35,568 bases of DNA from Desulfobacteraceae bacterium (GTDB lineage: Bacteria; Desulfobacterota; Desulfobacteria; Desulfobacterales; JALSRD01), in NCBI GenBank assembly GCA_027061725.1, contig JAMOVG010000248.1:1-35568 (forward strand), read 5' to 3'. Below the pieces are notes generated by a model. That model ran no database searches. It saw only the letters and a program-made list of their open reading frames with translations, and was not told where the DNA came from. Numbering within the stretch: the stretch's first letter is position 1; the number at the start of each line of letters is the position of its first letter. The translations under genes were made by a program, and so were the position numbers. Shown here piece after piece: positions 8,152 through 20,446 of this stretch.

Positions 8152-9579
8152 TTGCTGGGCAAGAAAAAGCGATACAAATCCAAGCTGATCATCGTCGTGT
8201 GCCTGCTGGTGCTCATCCCGCTTGCCGTGGTGTTCTATATGAAGTTCGAGAGCGCCAGACCCACCGTGGAGGTCACGCCGCAGAAAGAGGCTATCGGAGC
8301 CACCCAGGAAATCCGAGTGACTGCCGCCGACCCCAAGAGCGGTCTGCGCGGCCTGCGGGCCGAACTGGTCAAGGACGGCAAGACCTATGACCTGCTGGAC
8401 AAGGCTTTCGCCGGAGACGTCTTTATCCGCGGCGGCGAGGTGCACCAGGCCGCAGAGACCTTCAAGATCGACAAGCGGGCGCTCAAAATCTCCGACGGCA
8501 AGGCCGTGCTGCGCATCGTGGTCTCCGACTACTCGTGGCGCAACTGGCTGCGCGGCAACCGGACGGTGCTGGAAAAACCCATCGTCATCGATACCCGTCC
8601 GCCACGCATTGAGGTGGTCAGCAAGGCCCACAACATCAACCAGGGCGGCGCCGGAGTGGTCATCTACCGGCTCTTCGAACCCTGTGAGAAAAGCGGCGTG
8701 CTGGTGGGGGAGAATTTTTTTCCGGGCCGCAGCGGCTACTACCGGGACCCGCAGCTGTACGTGGCCTTCATCGCACTGGACTACCGCCAGGGCGTGGGCA
8801 CCAAGATGGTGGTGACGGCCGTGGACAAGGCCGGCAACAGCGCCAAGGCGGGTTTTTATCACCACATCCGGCGCAAGCGTTTCCGTAAGGACGTCATCAA
8901 CATTACGGACGGTTTTCTGAAGCGCAAGATGCCGGAATTCGAAGCCGAAGTGCCCCAGACATCGGGGCAGCCCCTCATCGACGTGTTTTTGAAGGTCAAC
9001 GGCGAACTGCGGCGCAAAAACTACGACCAGCTGGTGGCCATCGGACGGCACAGCGATGCCCGCATGTACTGGAAGGGAACTTTCATGCGGCTGCCCAACT
9101 CTGCGCCGCGGGCCCGCTTTGCCGACCAGCGGGACTACAGGTACAAGGGAAAGGTGGTCGACCACCAGGTGCACCTGGGGGTCGATCTGGCTTCCCTGGC
9201 GCGGGCCAAGGTGCCGGCCGCCAACAATGGGCGCGTGGCCTTTACCGGCACGGTGGGCATTTACGGCAACACCGTGGTGCTGGACCACGGGTTTGGCCTT
9301 TTCAGCCTGTACTCCCATCTGAGCCGCATCGACGTGGAAAAGGGCCAGACCGTCCAAAAGGGCGAGGTGCTGGGGCTCACCGGCGCCACCGGCCTGGCCG
9401 GCGGCGATCACCTGCACTATGCCATGATGGTGCACCAGACCTTCGTCAATCCCATCGAGTGGTGGGATGCGGCCTGGATCCGCAACAACGTCACCGACAA
9501 GCTTGCCGAGGCGGGCGTACCGGCTGCAGCCCCGACGGACGCGTCGTCCGCCGGGTCCGGAAAGAGCGTGAAACAGTGA
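8152..9579 (+). CDS. Membrane-anchored M23 family metallopeptidase (LytM-type murein hydrolase)
   Basis: A 475-residue protein with a basic N-terminus, one membrane segment (about residues 10-27, LIIVVCLLVLIPLAVVFY) and a long middle region rich in beta-strand-like sequence. The C-terminal M23 domain has zinc ligands visible as HLGVD (His341, Asp345) and HLH (His420, His422), plus the family segment SLYSHLSRIDV. The active-site motifs are intact, so it could be a peptidoglycan endopeptidase. The frame is open from an ATG at 8023, but that lacks a ribosome site. TTG at 8152 has GGAGGAG at 8136-8142, 9 nt upstream, and puts the membrane anchor near the N-terminus, so I chose it. Its stop overlaps the GTG of the next gene. 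Confidence 0.88.
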   Translation: MLGKKKRYKSKLIIVVCLLVLIPLAVVFYMKFESARPTVEVTPQKEAIGATQEIRVTAADPKSGLRGLRAELVKDGKTYDLLDKAFAGDVFIRGGEVHQAAETFKIDKRALKISDGKAVLRIVVSDYSWRNWLRGNRTVLEKPIVIDTRPPRIEVVSKAHNINQGGAGVVIYRLFEPCEKSGVLVGENFFPGRSGYYRDPQLYVAFIALDYRQGVGTKMVVTAVDKAGNSAKAGFYHHIRRKRFRKDVINITDGFLKRKMPEFEAEVPQTSGQPLIDVFLKVNGELRRKNYDQLVAIGRHSDARMYWKGTFMRLPNSAPRARFADQRDYRYKGKVVDHQVHLGVDLASLARAKVPAANNGRVAFTGTVGIYGNTVVLDHGFGLFSLYSHLSRIDVEKGQTVQKGEVLGLTGATGLAGGDHLHYAMMVHQTFVNPIEWWDAAWIRNNVTDKLAEAGVPAAAPTDASSAGSGKSVKQ

Positions 9580-10742
9580 AAAAGAACAGCGTCACCAAAA
9601 GCTACGATCAGATCAACGAAAGGATCCGGCGTGGCGAGGTGGTGGTCGTGACCGCCGACGAGATGGTGGACATCGTGCGCGACAACGGCCCTGCCGAGGC
9701 CGCCCGTCAGGTGGACGTGGTCACCACGGGCACCTTTGCGCCCATGTGCTCTTCGGGGGCTTTCATCAATTTCGGGCATTCCGTGCCCGGCATCAAGGCC
9801 TCGCGGGTGTGGCTCAACCAGGTGCCGGCTTACGCCGGCGTGGCCGCCGTGGACTGCTACATCGGGGCCACCGAACTGCGACGGGACGACCCTGCCAACC
9901 AGGTCTACCCCGGGGAGTTCCGTTACGGCGGCGGGCACGTGATCCAGGACTTGGTGGCCAGCCGTCGGATCGCGTTGCGCGCCGAGGCGTACGGTACCGA
10001 CTGCTACCCGCGCAAGAGCCTGGAAAAACACATCACCCTCGACGCTGTTCGGCAGGCTACGCTGTGCAACCCGCGAAACGGGTACCAGAACTACAACTGT
10101 GCCATCAACCTGTCCAAGAAGACCATTTACACCTACATGGGGGCCCTGAAGCCCATGGCCGGCAACGCCAACTACTGTTCGGCCGGACAGCTCAGCCCCC
10201 TGATGAACGACCCGTACTACCGGACCATTGGACTGGGAACGCGCATTTTTCTCGGCGGCGGGGAAGGCTATGTCACCTGGCACGGCACCCAGCACAATCC
10301 CGGTGCCGAACGCACCGCCGGCGGCGTTCCCGTCAGTCCTGCCGGCACCCTGTGGGTCATGGGGGACATGAAGCAGATGAGCCCCGAGTGGCTGGTGGGC
10401 GTGAGCATCCAGGGCTACGGGGTGTCGCTGGCCGTGGGCCTCGGCGTTCCCATACCGATCCTGAACGAGGAGATGGCGCGTTTCACGGGGGTCTCCGACG
10501 AGGAAATTTTCACCCAGATTATCGACTACGGCAACGACTATCCCAACGGTCGCGCCAGGAGCCACGGCATGGTCAGCTACGCCGAGCTCAAAAGCGGTGC
10601 CATACAGCTCAAGGGACGGCGTATTCCCACCGTGCCGCTGTCGAGTGTTGTCAGGGCACGCCGGATCGCCGGACTGCTGAAGGAGAGAATCGCTGCCGGC
10701 GAATTCCTGCTGGGAACCCCTCAGTTTACGCTGCCGTCCTGA
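9576..10742 (+). CDS. Homocysteine biosynthesis protein, DUF39/HcyBio family (stand-alone domain)
   Basis: A 388-residue protein matching the DUF39/HcyBio family: KSYDQINERIRRGEVVVVTA, then VTTGTFAPMCSSGAFINFGH, VPAYAGVAAVDCYIGATEL and GGGHVIQDLVA. In methanogenic archaea and some sulfate reducers, members take part in making homocysteine from aspartate semialdehyde and sulfide-level sulfur, bypassing the usual acyl-homoserine routes. Cysteines lie in MCSSG, VDCYIG and YGTDCYP; one of these may be catalytic (inference). In methanogens a NIL/ferredoxin partner is encoded with it; none is seen here. The start is GTG at 9576, overlapping the stop of the M23 gene (GTGA), so translation is probably coupled. 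Confidence 0.88.
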   Translation: MKKNSVTKSYDQINERIRRGEVVVVTADEMVDIVRDNGPAEAARQVDVVTTGTFAPMCSSGAFINFGHSVPGIKASRVWLNQVPAYAGVAAVDCYIGATELRRDDPANQVYPGEFRYGGGHVIQDLVASRRIALRAEAYGTDCYPRKSLEKHITLDAVRQATLCNPRNGYQNYNCAINLSKKTIYTYMGALKPMAGNANYCSAGQLSPLMNDPYYRTIGLGTRIFLGGGEGYVTWHGTQHNPGAERTAGGVPVSPAGTLWVMGDMKQMSPEWLVGVSIQGYGVSLAVGLGVPIPILNEEMARFTGVSDEEIFTQIIDYGNDYPNGRARSHGMVSYAELKSGAIQLKGRRIPTVPLSSVVRARRIAGLLKERIAAGEFLLGTPQFTLPS

Positions 10743-10788
10743 CGGACGGACCGCCGGCCAGGGACCGGCAGGAAGGGATCGGTTGCGC

Positions 10789-11418
10789 ATGGCCAGTGGC
10801 AGTATCAGAGCTTTCATCGCCCTGGACGTGCCGGGGAATATCCGCAGCAACCTTTTGCAGTTGCAGGCGCTTTTGCGAAGGCAGGGGCTGCGGGCGAACT
10901 GGGTGCGGCCGGAGAACAGCCACCTGACGGTGCGTTTTCTGGGCGATGTGCCGCCGTCCGCCATATCCCTGATTCGCGCGGCACTGGACCCGCTGCCTGC
11001 CGCCCTGACGGCCCCGGCGCTCAAAGTTGGCAGCCTGGGCGTGTTTCCCGATTTGCGGCGGCCCCGGGTGATATGGGCCGGGCTGGGCGGTGAGATCGGG
11101 AAGCTGCGGGAAATCAAGCAGGCCGTGGATTTCGCCCTGGCGGCCGCTGACGGCGTTCTTTTCCCGATGGACAAGCGCGCCTTCCGGGCACACCTTACGC
11201 TGGGACGCTTCAAGCGGCGCGTGGACCCCGAACGGCTTGCGGGAGCCCTCAGGGCCGGCGCGGGGGGTGCACCGGCGGTTTTTGCCGCCGAGCGCCTGGT
11301 GCTGTACCGCAGTGAACGGACGCCCGGCGGGGCGGTGTACACGGCCCTGGGGCGCTGGACACTGCCCGCGGACAGACCCGGCGAAAATCGAACCTCAACC
11401 AGCAACCGGGAAACGTAA
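10789..11418 (+). CDS. thpR: RNA 2',3'-cyclic phosphodiesterase (2H phosphoesterase, LigT family)
   Basis: A 209-residue 2H phosphoesterase. The two catalytic HxTx motifs are HLTV at residues 45-48 ([11 protein letters not shown]) and HLTL at 135-138 (RAHLTLGRF). The start of the fold, [10 protein letters not shown], is typical. The family hydrolyses 2',3'-cyclic phosphate RNA ends; its cellular role is not well defined. The ATG at 10789 and an in-frame TTG at 10783 are both possible, with GGAAGGG at 10771-10777 serving either. It lies 46 bp after the DUF39 gene and 29 bp before recA, a linkage with recA seen in many bacteria. Confidence 0.92.
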   Translation: MASGSIRAFIALDVPGNIRSNLLQLQALLRRQGLRANWVRPENSHLTVRFLGDVPPSAISLIRAALDPLPAALTAPALKVGSLGVFPDLRRPRVIWAGLGGEIGKLREIKQAVDFALAAADGVLFPMDKRAFRAHLTLGRFKRRVDPERLAGALRAGAGGAPAVFAAERLVLYRSERTPGGAVYTALGRWTLPADRPGENRTSTSNRET

Positions 11419-11447
11419 ACCGTTTTTCTTACAGGAGGACTATCGAC

Positions 11448-12494
11448 GTGACTGTTTCAGCCGACAAGACCAAGGCTGTGGAAAGCGCCATGATCCAGAT
11501 CGAACGCCAGTTCGGCAAGGGCGCCATCATGAAACTCGGCAGCCGTGCCGTGGCCGATGTCCCGGTGATTTCCACCGGCTCGGTCTCTTTGGACAAAGCC
11601 CTGGGCGTCGGCGGGCTTCCCAAGGGAAGGGTCACCGAGATCTTCGGCCCCGAATCTTCCGGTAAAACGACCCTCGCGCTGCACGCCGTGGCCGAAGTCC
11701 AGCGCCAGGGCGGCATCGCCGCCTTCATCGATGCCGAGCATGCCCTGGACACGGCCTACGCCCGCCGGTTGGGGGTCAACTGCGACGAACTGCTGGTCTC
11801 ACAGCCCGACACCGGGGAGCAGGCCCTGGAGATCGCCGACATGCTGGTGCGCAGCGGCGCCATCGACATCGTGGTGATCGACTCGGTGGCCGCGCTGGTG
11901 CCGCGCGCCGAGATCGAGGGCGAGATGGGCGATTCCCACATGGGCCTGCAGGCGCGGCTCATGTCCCAGGCCCTGCGCAAGCTTACCGGCACCATCGGAA
12001 AGACCATGACGGCCGTGATTTTCATCAACCAGATCCGCATGAAGATCGGGGTGGTTTTCGGCAATCCCGAGACCACCACCGGCGGCAATGCGCTAAAGTT
12101 CTACTCCTCCGTGCGGCTGGACATCCGCCGCATCGGGGCCATCAAGGACGGCACCGAGGTGGTGGGCAACCGCACGCGGGTGCGGGTGGTCAAAAACAAG
12201 CTGGCGCCGCCTTTCAAAGACGCCGAGTTCGACATCATGTACGGCGAGGGCATTTCGCTGATCGGCGACCTCATCGATGCCGGTGTGACCGCCGGTGTGG
12301 TGGAAAAAAGCGGTTCCTGGTACTCCTACCAGGGCGAGCGCATCGGTCAGGGGCGCAACAACGCCAAGGCTTTCCTGAAGGACAACCCGGATATGCTGGC
12401 CAAGATCCACCAGCAGGTGAGGGTAGCCCTGGGACTCGCCGAGGAGGCCGGAGAGGCCGACGCGACAGGTGCTGCGGAAAAAGAGGCGGGCTGA
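11448..12494 (+). CDS. recA: Recombinase RecA
   Basis: A 348-residue RecA of normal length. Walker A GPESSGKT is at residues 67-74, followed by FIDAEHALD, the Walker B segment [14 protein letters not shown], and the loop segments [20 protein letters not shown] (20 residues) and [18 protein letters not shown]. It performs strand exchange in recombinational repair and induces SOS by promoting LexA self-cleavage. The start is GTG at 11448 with AGGAGG about 10 nt upstream. Only 29 bp separate it from thpR and I see no obvious LexA-type operator there, so it may be expressed from an upstream promoter. recX does not follow; alaS comes next after 210 bp. Confidence 0.98.
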   Translation: MTVSADKTKAVESAMIQIERQFGKGAIMKLGSRAVADVPVISTGSVSLDKALGVGGLPKGRVTEIFGPESSGKTTLALHAVAEVQRQGGIAAFIDAEHALDTAYARRLGVNCDELLVSQPDTGEQALEIADMLVRSGAIDIVVIDSVAALVPRAEIEGEMGDSHMGLQARLMSQALRKLTGTIGKTMTAVIFINQIRMKIGVVFGNPETTTGGNALKFYSSVRLDIRRIGAIKDGTEVVGNRTRVRVVKNKLAPPFKDAEFDIMYGEGISLIGDLIDAGVTAGVVEKSGSWYSYQGERIGQGRNNAKAFLKDNPDMLAKIHQQVRVALGLAEEAGEADATGAAEKEAG

Positions 12495-12704
12495 ATCTTT
12501 AGCGGGTTCCGCTGTCGGCCGTCTAAACTTTAAGGTTTCCTTTTGGAAAATTTATAACACAATAACTACAAAGAAAAACCTGCAAGACAGTGCCTGTTTG
12601 CGGAAGGCCTCGGAATAGCGGCGCATTGCCTGCGGGGGCTTTTGGGTATTGCGGGCCGCGGACCAGCGTGTGCGGCGCAAAATCGTTAAGGGAGATCGAT
12701 TTCC

Positions 12705-15356
12705 ATGACCATCCAATCCATGACCGGCAACCAGGTTCGCCGAACCTTTCTGGAGTATTTCGAAAAACGCGGGCACCAGATCGTGCGCAGCTCTTCGCTG
12801 GTGCCCCAGGACGATCCCACCCTGCTGTTTGTCAACGCGGGCATGGTGCAGTTCAAGCGAGTCTTTTTGGGGGACGAAAAGCGCCCCTACGTGCGCGCCA
12901 CCACCTCCCAGAAGTGCGTGCGCGCCGGTGGCAAGCACAACGACCTGGAAAATGTGGGCTACACCGCCCGGCACCACACCTTCTTTGAGATGCTGGGCAA
13001 CTTCTCCTTTGGCGACTATTTCAAGGAAAAGGCCATCGAGTACGCCTGGGACCTGCTCACCAACGGCTACGGGCTGCCGGAAGACAAGCTGTGGGTGTCC
13101 ATCTACCTGGACGACGACGAGGCCGGCGACATCTGGCAGCAGCGCATCGGCGTGCCCGCCGATCGCATCCGGCGCTTCGGTGAGAAGGATAACTTCTGGG
13201 CCATGGGAGACACGGGGCCCTGCGGACCGTGCTCGGAGATCCACATCGACCGGGGGGCCGAGCACGGCTGTGGTCGCCCAGAGTGCACCCTGGGATGCGA
13301 GTGCGACCGCTTTCTGGAGATATGGAACCTGGTGTTCATGCAGTTCAACCGCGACGCCTCCGGTGAGATGACACCGCTTCCCAGCCCCAGCATCGACACC
13401 GGTCTGGGGCTGGAGCGCATGGCCTCCATCGTGCAGGACGTGCCCACCAATTTCGACACCGATCTGTTCCTGCCCATCATGCACCGCACCGGAGAACTGT
13501 CCGGCATGCGGCTGGGCCAGTCCGCCGAGACCGACGTGGCCATGAAGGTTATCGCCGACCACAGCCGCGCGGCGGCCTTTCTGATCGGAGACGGCATCCT
13601 GCCCGCCAACGAGGGGCGCGGCTACGTGTTGCGGCGCATCATGCGGCGGGCCATTCGTTACGGCCGCAACATCGGCCTGCAGAAACCTTTCCTGCACGAG
13701 ACCGCCAGCGTGGTTTTCGATGTCATGAAGCCTGCTTACCCGGAACTCTACGACTCGCGCGCCTTCATTACCAGCGTCATCAAGAACGAGGAGGTGCGTT
13801 TTTCCGAGACCCTGGACCACGGGCTCAAGGTGCTCAACGACGCCCTGGCCGAGCTTCGCGCCGACGGCCGCACGCGCGTGCCCGGCGAGCTGATTTTCAA
13901 GCTCTACGACACTTACGGCTTCCCGGTGGACATCGTGCGCGACGTGGTGCGCGACGAGGGGATGACCCTGGACATGGAGGGCTTCGAGCGCGCCATGGAG
14001 GGCCAGCGGCGTCGTTCGCGCACCGTGAGCACCTTTGCCGCGGCCGCCGAGGCCTACCGAAAACTGTCTTCCGCCGGGCGCCAGACAGCGTTCGTGGGAT
14101 ACGTCGGACTGGAGGCCGAGGCCGAAGTGCTGGCGCTGGTGCAAGACGGTCGTGAGCTGCAACAGGCCGAAGCCGGGCAGGAGGTTGAACTGGTCACCGA
14201 CGTGACGCCTTTTTACGCCGAGGCCGGCGGGCAGGTGGGCGACCGCGGCACGGTGATCGCCGGGGCCGGACGCATGCAGATCGAGGACACCGTCAAGGAT
14301 CCCACCGGCCTGGTCATCCACCGCGGCCGGGTGGTCGAGGGCGCTATCCGGCCCGGCGAAAAGGTGCGCCTGCGCGTGGACGACCGGCTGCGAGCCGCCA
14401 CGGCCCGCAACCACACGGCCACCCACATCCTGCACTGGGCGCTGCGCCAGGTGCTGGGCGACCACGTCAAGCAGGCCGGCTCCCTGGTGGCCCCGGACAA
14501 GCTGCGTTTCGACTTCACCCACTTCTCCCAGGTGGCGGAAGCGGACCTGATGCGCATCGAGGACATGGTCAACGCCCGCATCCGCGAGAACGTACCGGTG
14601 GTCGTTCAGGAGATGGACATGGACGAGGCCCTGAAGTCCGGCGCCACGGCCCTTTTCGAGGAGAAGTACGGCGAGCGCGTGCGGGTGATCTCGCTGGAAG
14701 AATTCAGCCGTGAACTGTGCGGCGGCACCCACACCGGGCGTACGGGAGACATCGGGCTGTTCAAGATCGTCTCCGAGTCCGGGGTGGCGGCCGGCATTCG
14801 GCGCATCGAAGCCCTGACCGGTGAAGAAGCCGTGCGCCACGTCCAGCAGAACGCGCATCTGCTCAACCAGGCGGCGCACCTGCTGCGCGAGACCCCGGCC
14901 GCGGTTCCCGAGCGCATCGAAAAGCTGCTTTCGGGCCTCAAGGCGCTGGAGCGCCAGGTGGAGGAACTGCGGGCACGCCTGGCCGCCCAGTCGTTGCAGG
15001 ACATCGAGGGCAGCATCCGGGAGATCGGCGGGGTGCGGGTGCTGGTGCAGAAGGTGTCGGCCGAAACACCGGCGGCCCTGCGCGAACTCGGAGACCGCCT
15101 GAAAGAGAAAATCGGCAGCGGCGTGGTGGTGTTGGGCAGCGCGGCCGGCGAAAAAGCCCTGCTCATCGCACTGGTCACCAAGGATCTCGCCGGGCGCTGT
15201 CACGCCGGCCGCATCGTCAAGCAGGTGGCCGCCGTGGTGGGCGGCGGCGGCGGCGGACGGCCGGACATGGCCCAGGCCGGCGGAACCCGGCCGCAGAAGC
15301 TGGACGAGGCCCTGGAAAAGGCCTACGAGGTGGTGGCCGAGACCTGCGGCGCCTGA
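12705..15356 (+). CDS. alaS: Alanyl-tRNA synthetase
   Basis: An 883-residue class II synthetase of normal length. The N-terminal catalytic core shows SSLVPQDDPTLLFVNAGMVQF and TARHHTFFEMLGNFSFGDYF (quoted in part), and the editing domain has the zinc-binding set HTATH (His570, His574) and CGGTH (Cys672, His676). The C-terminal DHHA1 domain ends in a glycine-rich GGGGGGRPDMAQAGG. It charges tRNA-Ala and clears mischarged Ser and Gly. ATG at 12705 is preceded by AGGGAGA. The 210-bp gap after recA holds a possible -10 element, TATAAC at 12553-12558, without a good -35, so promoter assignment is uncertain. Confidence 0.98.
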   Translation: MTIQSMTGNQVRRTFLEYFEKRGHQIVRSSSLVPQDDPTLLFVNAGMVQFKRVFLGDEKRPYVRATTSQKCVRAGGKHNDLENVGYTARHHTFFEMLGNFSFGDYFKEKAIEYAWDLLTNGYGLPEDKLWVSIYLDDDEAGDIWQQRIGVPADRIRRFGEKDNFWAMGDTGPCGPCSEIHIDRGAEHGCGRPECTLGCECDRFLEIWNLVFMQFNRDASGEMTPLPSPSIDTGLGLERMASIVQDVPTNFDTDLFLPIMHRTGELSGMRLGQSAETDVAMKVIADHSRAAAFLIGDGILPANEGRGYVLRRIMRRAIRYGRNIGLQKPFLHETASVVFDVMKPAYPELYDSRAFITSVIKNEEVRFSETLDHGLKVLNDALAELRADGRTRVPGELIFKLYDTYGFPVDIVRDVVRDEGMTLDMEGFERAMEGQRRRSRTVSTFAAAAEAYRKLSSAGRQTAFVGYVGLEAEAEVLALVQDGRELQQAEAGQEVELVTDVTPFYAEAGGQVGDRGTVIAGAGRMQIEDTVKDPTGLVIHRGRVVEGAIRPGEKVRLRVDDRLRAATARNHTATHILHWALRQVLGDHVKQAGSLVAPDKLRFDFTHFSQVAEADLMRIEDMVNARIRENVPVVVQEMDMDEALKSGATALFEEKYGERVRVISLEEFSRELCGGTHTGRTGDIGLFKIVSESGVAAGIRRIEALTGEEAVRHVQQNAHLLNQAAHLLRETPAAVPERIEKLLSGLKALERQVEELRARLAAQSLQDIEGSIREIGGVRVLVQKVSAETPAALRELGDRLKEKIGSGVVVLGSAAGEKALLIALVTKDLAGRCHAGRIVKQVAAVVGGGGGGRPDMAQAGGTRPQKLDEALEKAYEVVAETCGA

Positions 15357-15383
15357 TGTCGCACCGGTTTTTTGCAAGAACAC

Positions 15384-15421
15384 AAAGGCCGCGGAGAGCG
15401 AAGCTGCTCCCTGCGGCCTTT
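15384..15421. terminator. Candidate bidirectional terminator between alaS and pyrG
   Basis: AAAGGCCGC (15384-15392) pairs perfectly with GCGGCCTTT (15413-15421), with a further inner GGAG/CTCC pairing. It lies between the convergent ends of alaS and pyrG. No long T-tract follows on either strand beyond the TTT that is part of the stem, so it may act weakly or need extra factors. Confidence 0.6.
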
Positions 15422-15446
15422 GCGCGTCGTCGGGCGGACCGCCGGT

Positions 15447-17162
<1,716 letters not shown>

Positions 17163-17266
17163 TCACGGTGCCGGACTGGCTGTGTAAGCGCGCCGCAGCG
17201 CTGCTGAAGTCGCCCGACAGGTAGCACAACCGGTGCCTTTTGGAAAGCCAATTTTTGCCCGCCGCG

Positions 17267-18127
17267 CTACTGGTAGATCTTCTTGAAATCCTCGATGGTT
17301 TTCTGCACCTCTTCCATGTCGGGGGACTGCGGGGCGGCGACCGGCTTTTCCGTTGGGGCCGGCGTCGCCGCCTTGAACTGCTGCAGGTCGAAGAGGCCCT
17401 TGTCGAACGGTTCGTCGACCCGCGTGCGCACCACGGTAATCTCGCGCACCAGAATCTGGTTCTCGTAGCACTCCACGCGCATGGGATACCACAGGCCCCC
17501 GGCGAGCTGTTCCCATTTCTGGAAACGGAATTCGACCTGCTGCACCCCTTGGGCCGACGGCGTCGATGGGTACAGGATCCAGCGCACCGGCAGGAAGCGT
17601 TCCTGCTCGATCCACAACTGGGGAAGGGTGGTATCCGGGAAGGCGGCTCCCAGGACGTAGACCACCACAGGGCCGTCGTGCCCCAGGCTGGACACGCCGA
17701 TATCGATGTCCGCCGCCACCAGGCGGTTGCGCAGTTCCGTCCGGCTGCGGGCCAGCAGCAGATCCCGGTAGCGGTCCAGGCGGTGATCGGCGCCGGGAAC
17801 CACCCGTCCGTCTATAACGGTCACCTGCCGGCTGCCCCGTTGGATGAACGTTCGCCGGGCGACGGCCGTGGACACGTCCGAACGCAGGTCGAGGGGGAAG
17901 CGGTAGCGCAGGATCTCCGTGATTTCATGGCCCTGCCCGCTCTCGGCCAGGCCGAAGAGGACCTGTCGCTGTTCGACCAGCAGGGTGCGGGCCGATCCCA
18001 TCCCGCGGGCCGTCATGCCCACCAGGTAGGGGCCGGGCAGCACGTATGCCATGGCCCGGGGCGAGGCGCAGAACAACAGCAGAGCAGCCGCCGCAAGCGG
18101 CGGAAAGCGCCTGGAAAAAAGCCGCAT
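17267..18127 (-). CDS. Exported LolA/LppX-like protein of unknown function
   Basis: A 286-residue protein with a clear signal peptide: basic MRLFSRR, hydrophobic LAAAALLLFC and a probable cleavage after ASPRAMA (about residue 27). The mature part has a repeated strand-like pattern, with FLPVRWILYPS, VEFRFQKWEQLAGGLWYPMRVE and VREITVVRTRVDEPFDKGLFDL (given in part). Such patterns resemble the half-barrel of LolA-like lipoprotein carriers, in which a linear description of basis, weighting and derivative strands ends with a FD.GLFDL-type motif. I call this resemblance, not identity. The C-terminus is proline/alanine-rich then helical. The start has GGGAG about 7 nt upstream. It lies between the phosphatase and pyrG. 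Confidence 0.75.
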   Translation of the reverse strand: MRLFSRRFPPLAAAALLLFCASPRAMAYVLPGPYLVGMTARGMGSARTLLVEQRQVLFGLAESGQGHEITEILRYRFPLDLRSDVSTAVARRTFIQRGSRQVTVIDGRVVPGADHRLDRYRDLLLARSRTELRNRLVAADIDIGVSSLGHDGPVVVYVLGAAFPDTTLPQLWIEQERFLPVRWILYPSTPSAQGVQQVEFRFQKWEQLAGGLWYPMRVECYENQILVREITVVRTRVDEPFDKGLFDLQQFKAATPAPTEKPVAAPQSPDMEEVQKTIEDFKKIYQ

Positions 18128-18268
18128 CGTCGTCTCCCTGAGAGAATAATGGCAGAGGGCGGGTTCGCGGGTCTGGTACCGCGGCCCTCATGGCGGTTCA
18201 AAGAAAAGTCCCAGCTTCAACGGGGGTGGCCGTCCATGGGCCGTCTCGTCGTCCGGCGAACCGCCGGT

Positions 18269-18904
18269 TTACTGGGCGAAAAAAAAGATAAAGTCCGGCA
18301 GCTGCAGGCAGGTCAGCTTGCGCCCGTATACCGCCCCGGTGTCAATGCCGATTTTGTTGGGCTCCATCAGCGGCTCCCGGAAAGGTGTGTGCCCGAAGAC
18401 CACGATCTTGCCGAAGTCGTATTTGGAGCGGATGAACCGGCTGCGGATCCACATCATGTCGTGGGGAGACTGGCGCTCCAACGGCACCCGGGGTTTGAGG
18501 CCGGCGTGTACGAAAATGTACTCTTCGGTCTCGTGGTACAGCACCAGCGACTCGTAGAATGCCAGGTGGTCAGGGGGCATGGCGCGGGGATTGGCCCCGT
18601 GCCGCTCATAGCTGTCCAGCGTGGCCGTTCCGCCGTTGGCCAGGAAGCTGAAATCGTCCTCTCCCGACAGGAAGTCGAGCAGCATGGCCTCGTGGTTTCC
18701 CTTGAGGGTGATGACGCGGCCCGGGTACTGCTTCTTGAGCGCCACCACCCGATCCACCACAGCAAAGGGGTCCGCCCCCCGGTCGATGTAGTCTCCTACG
18801 AATAGCAGCCGGTCCCGGCTGAAGTCGATGTCAATACTGTCCAACAGTGCATCGAGCTTGTCGATGCACCCGTGGATGTCACCTACGGCGAAAATACGGC
18901 CCAT
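18269..18904 (-). CDS. PPP-family metallophosphoesterase (serine/threonine phosphatase or Ap4A-hydrolase-like)
   Basis: A 211-residue protein with the complete PPP metal-binding set: GDIHG at residues 8-12, GDYIDRG at 37-43 and GNHE at 69-72, plus downstream FVHAGL and VFGHTPF histidines. It should bind two metal ions and hydrolyse phosphoesters. Bacterial relatives act on phosphoserine/threonine/tyrosine proteins or diadenosine tetraphosphate, and sequence alone does not decide. No Shine-Dalgarno sequence precedes the ATG; instead a heptad repeat tract starts 6 bp upstream. It lies 104 bp after eno on the same strand. Confidence 0.9.
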   Translation of the reverse strand: MGRIFAVGDIHGCIDKLDALLDSIDIDFSRDRLLFVGDYIDRGADPFAVVDRVVALKKQYPGRVITLKGNHEAMLLDFLSGEDDFSFLANGGTATLDSYERHGANPRAMPPDHLAFYESLVLYHETEEYIFVHAGLKPRVPLERQSPHDMMWIRSRFIRSKYDFGKIVVFGHTPFREPLMEPNKIGIDTGAVYGRKLTCLQLPDFIFFFAQ

Positions 18905-18910
18905 GTCAAT

Positions 18911-18959
18911 CAGCTGTCAGGTTTCAGGTATCAGCCGTCAGGTATCAGGTTTCAGACGG
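18911..18959. repeat. Seven tandem heptanucleotide repeats (CAGNNNN)
   Basis: On the plus strand the 49 bp divide exactly into seven 7-bp units: CAGCTGT, CAGGTTT, CAGGTAT, CAGCCGT, CAGGTAT, CAGGTTT and CAGACGG. Every unit starts with CAG, and two pairs are identical. Read on the coding strand of the flanking genes these are CTGAAAC/CTGATAC-type units ending just before the phosphatase start. Heptad repeats of this kind are known from cyanobacteria (STRR sequences) and similar tracts occur in other genomes. Confidence 0.85.
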
Positions 18960-19008
18960 GGAGCCGTTTTCCCACCACCTGGTCGCTGAAAGAGAAACGC
19001 CTTTGCGA

Positions 19009-20368
<1,360 letters not shown>

Positions 20369-20378
<10 letters not shown>

Positions 20379-20397
20379 GCTTGGCGTCTCATGTCAA
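20369..20397 (-). promoter_or_regulatory. Candidate promoter for eno
   Basis: On the minus strand TTGACA (20392-20397, perfect) is followed after 17 bp by TAACAG (20369-20374), about 90 bp before the eno start. The -10 match is partial. The overlap with the plus-strand promoter implies that the two divergent promoters would compete for polymerase. Confidence 0.45.
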
Positions 20398-20446
20398 GAA
20401 GGGACGGGTGCTGTGAGCCATTCACCCGGGACAAGGAACCCCGCGC

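Noticed and set aside
9417-11405. 662-codon minus-strand open frame opposite the DUF39 gene and thpR
   Set aside because: Antisense shadow over well-supported genes; no domain and biased composition.
11419-11447. LexA operator before recA
   Set aside because: The 29-bp gap shows only the ribosome binding site; no palindromic operator of a known LexA type could be recognised.
12552-15383. 943-codon open frame on the minus strand opposite alaS
   Set aside because: It is the antisense shadow of alaS in GC-rich DNA; its translation is histidine-, glycine- and valine-rich with no recognisable domain, while alaS has all its family motifs.
18911-18959. CRISPR-like array
   Set aside because: Units are only 7 bp and contiguous, with no spacers and no cas genes in the window.
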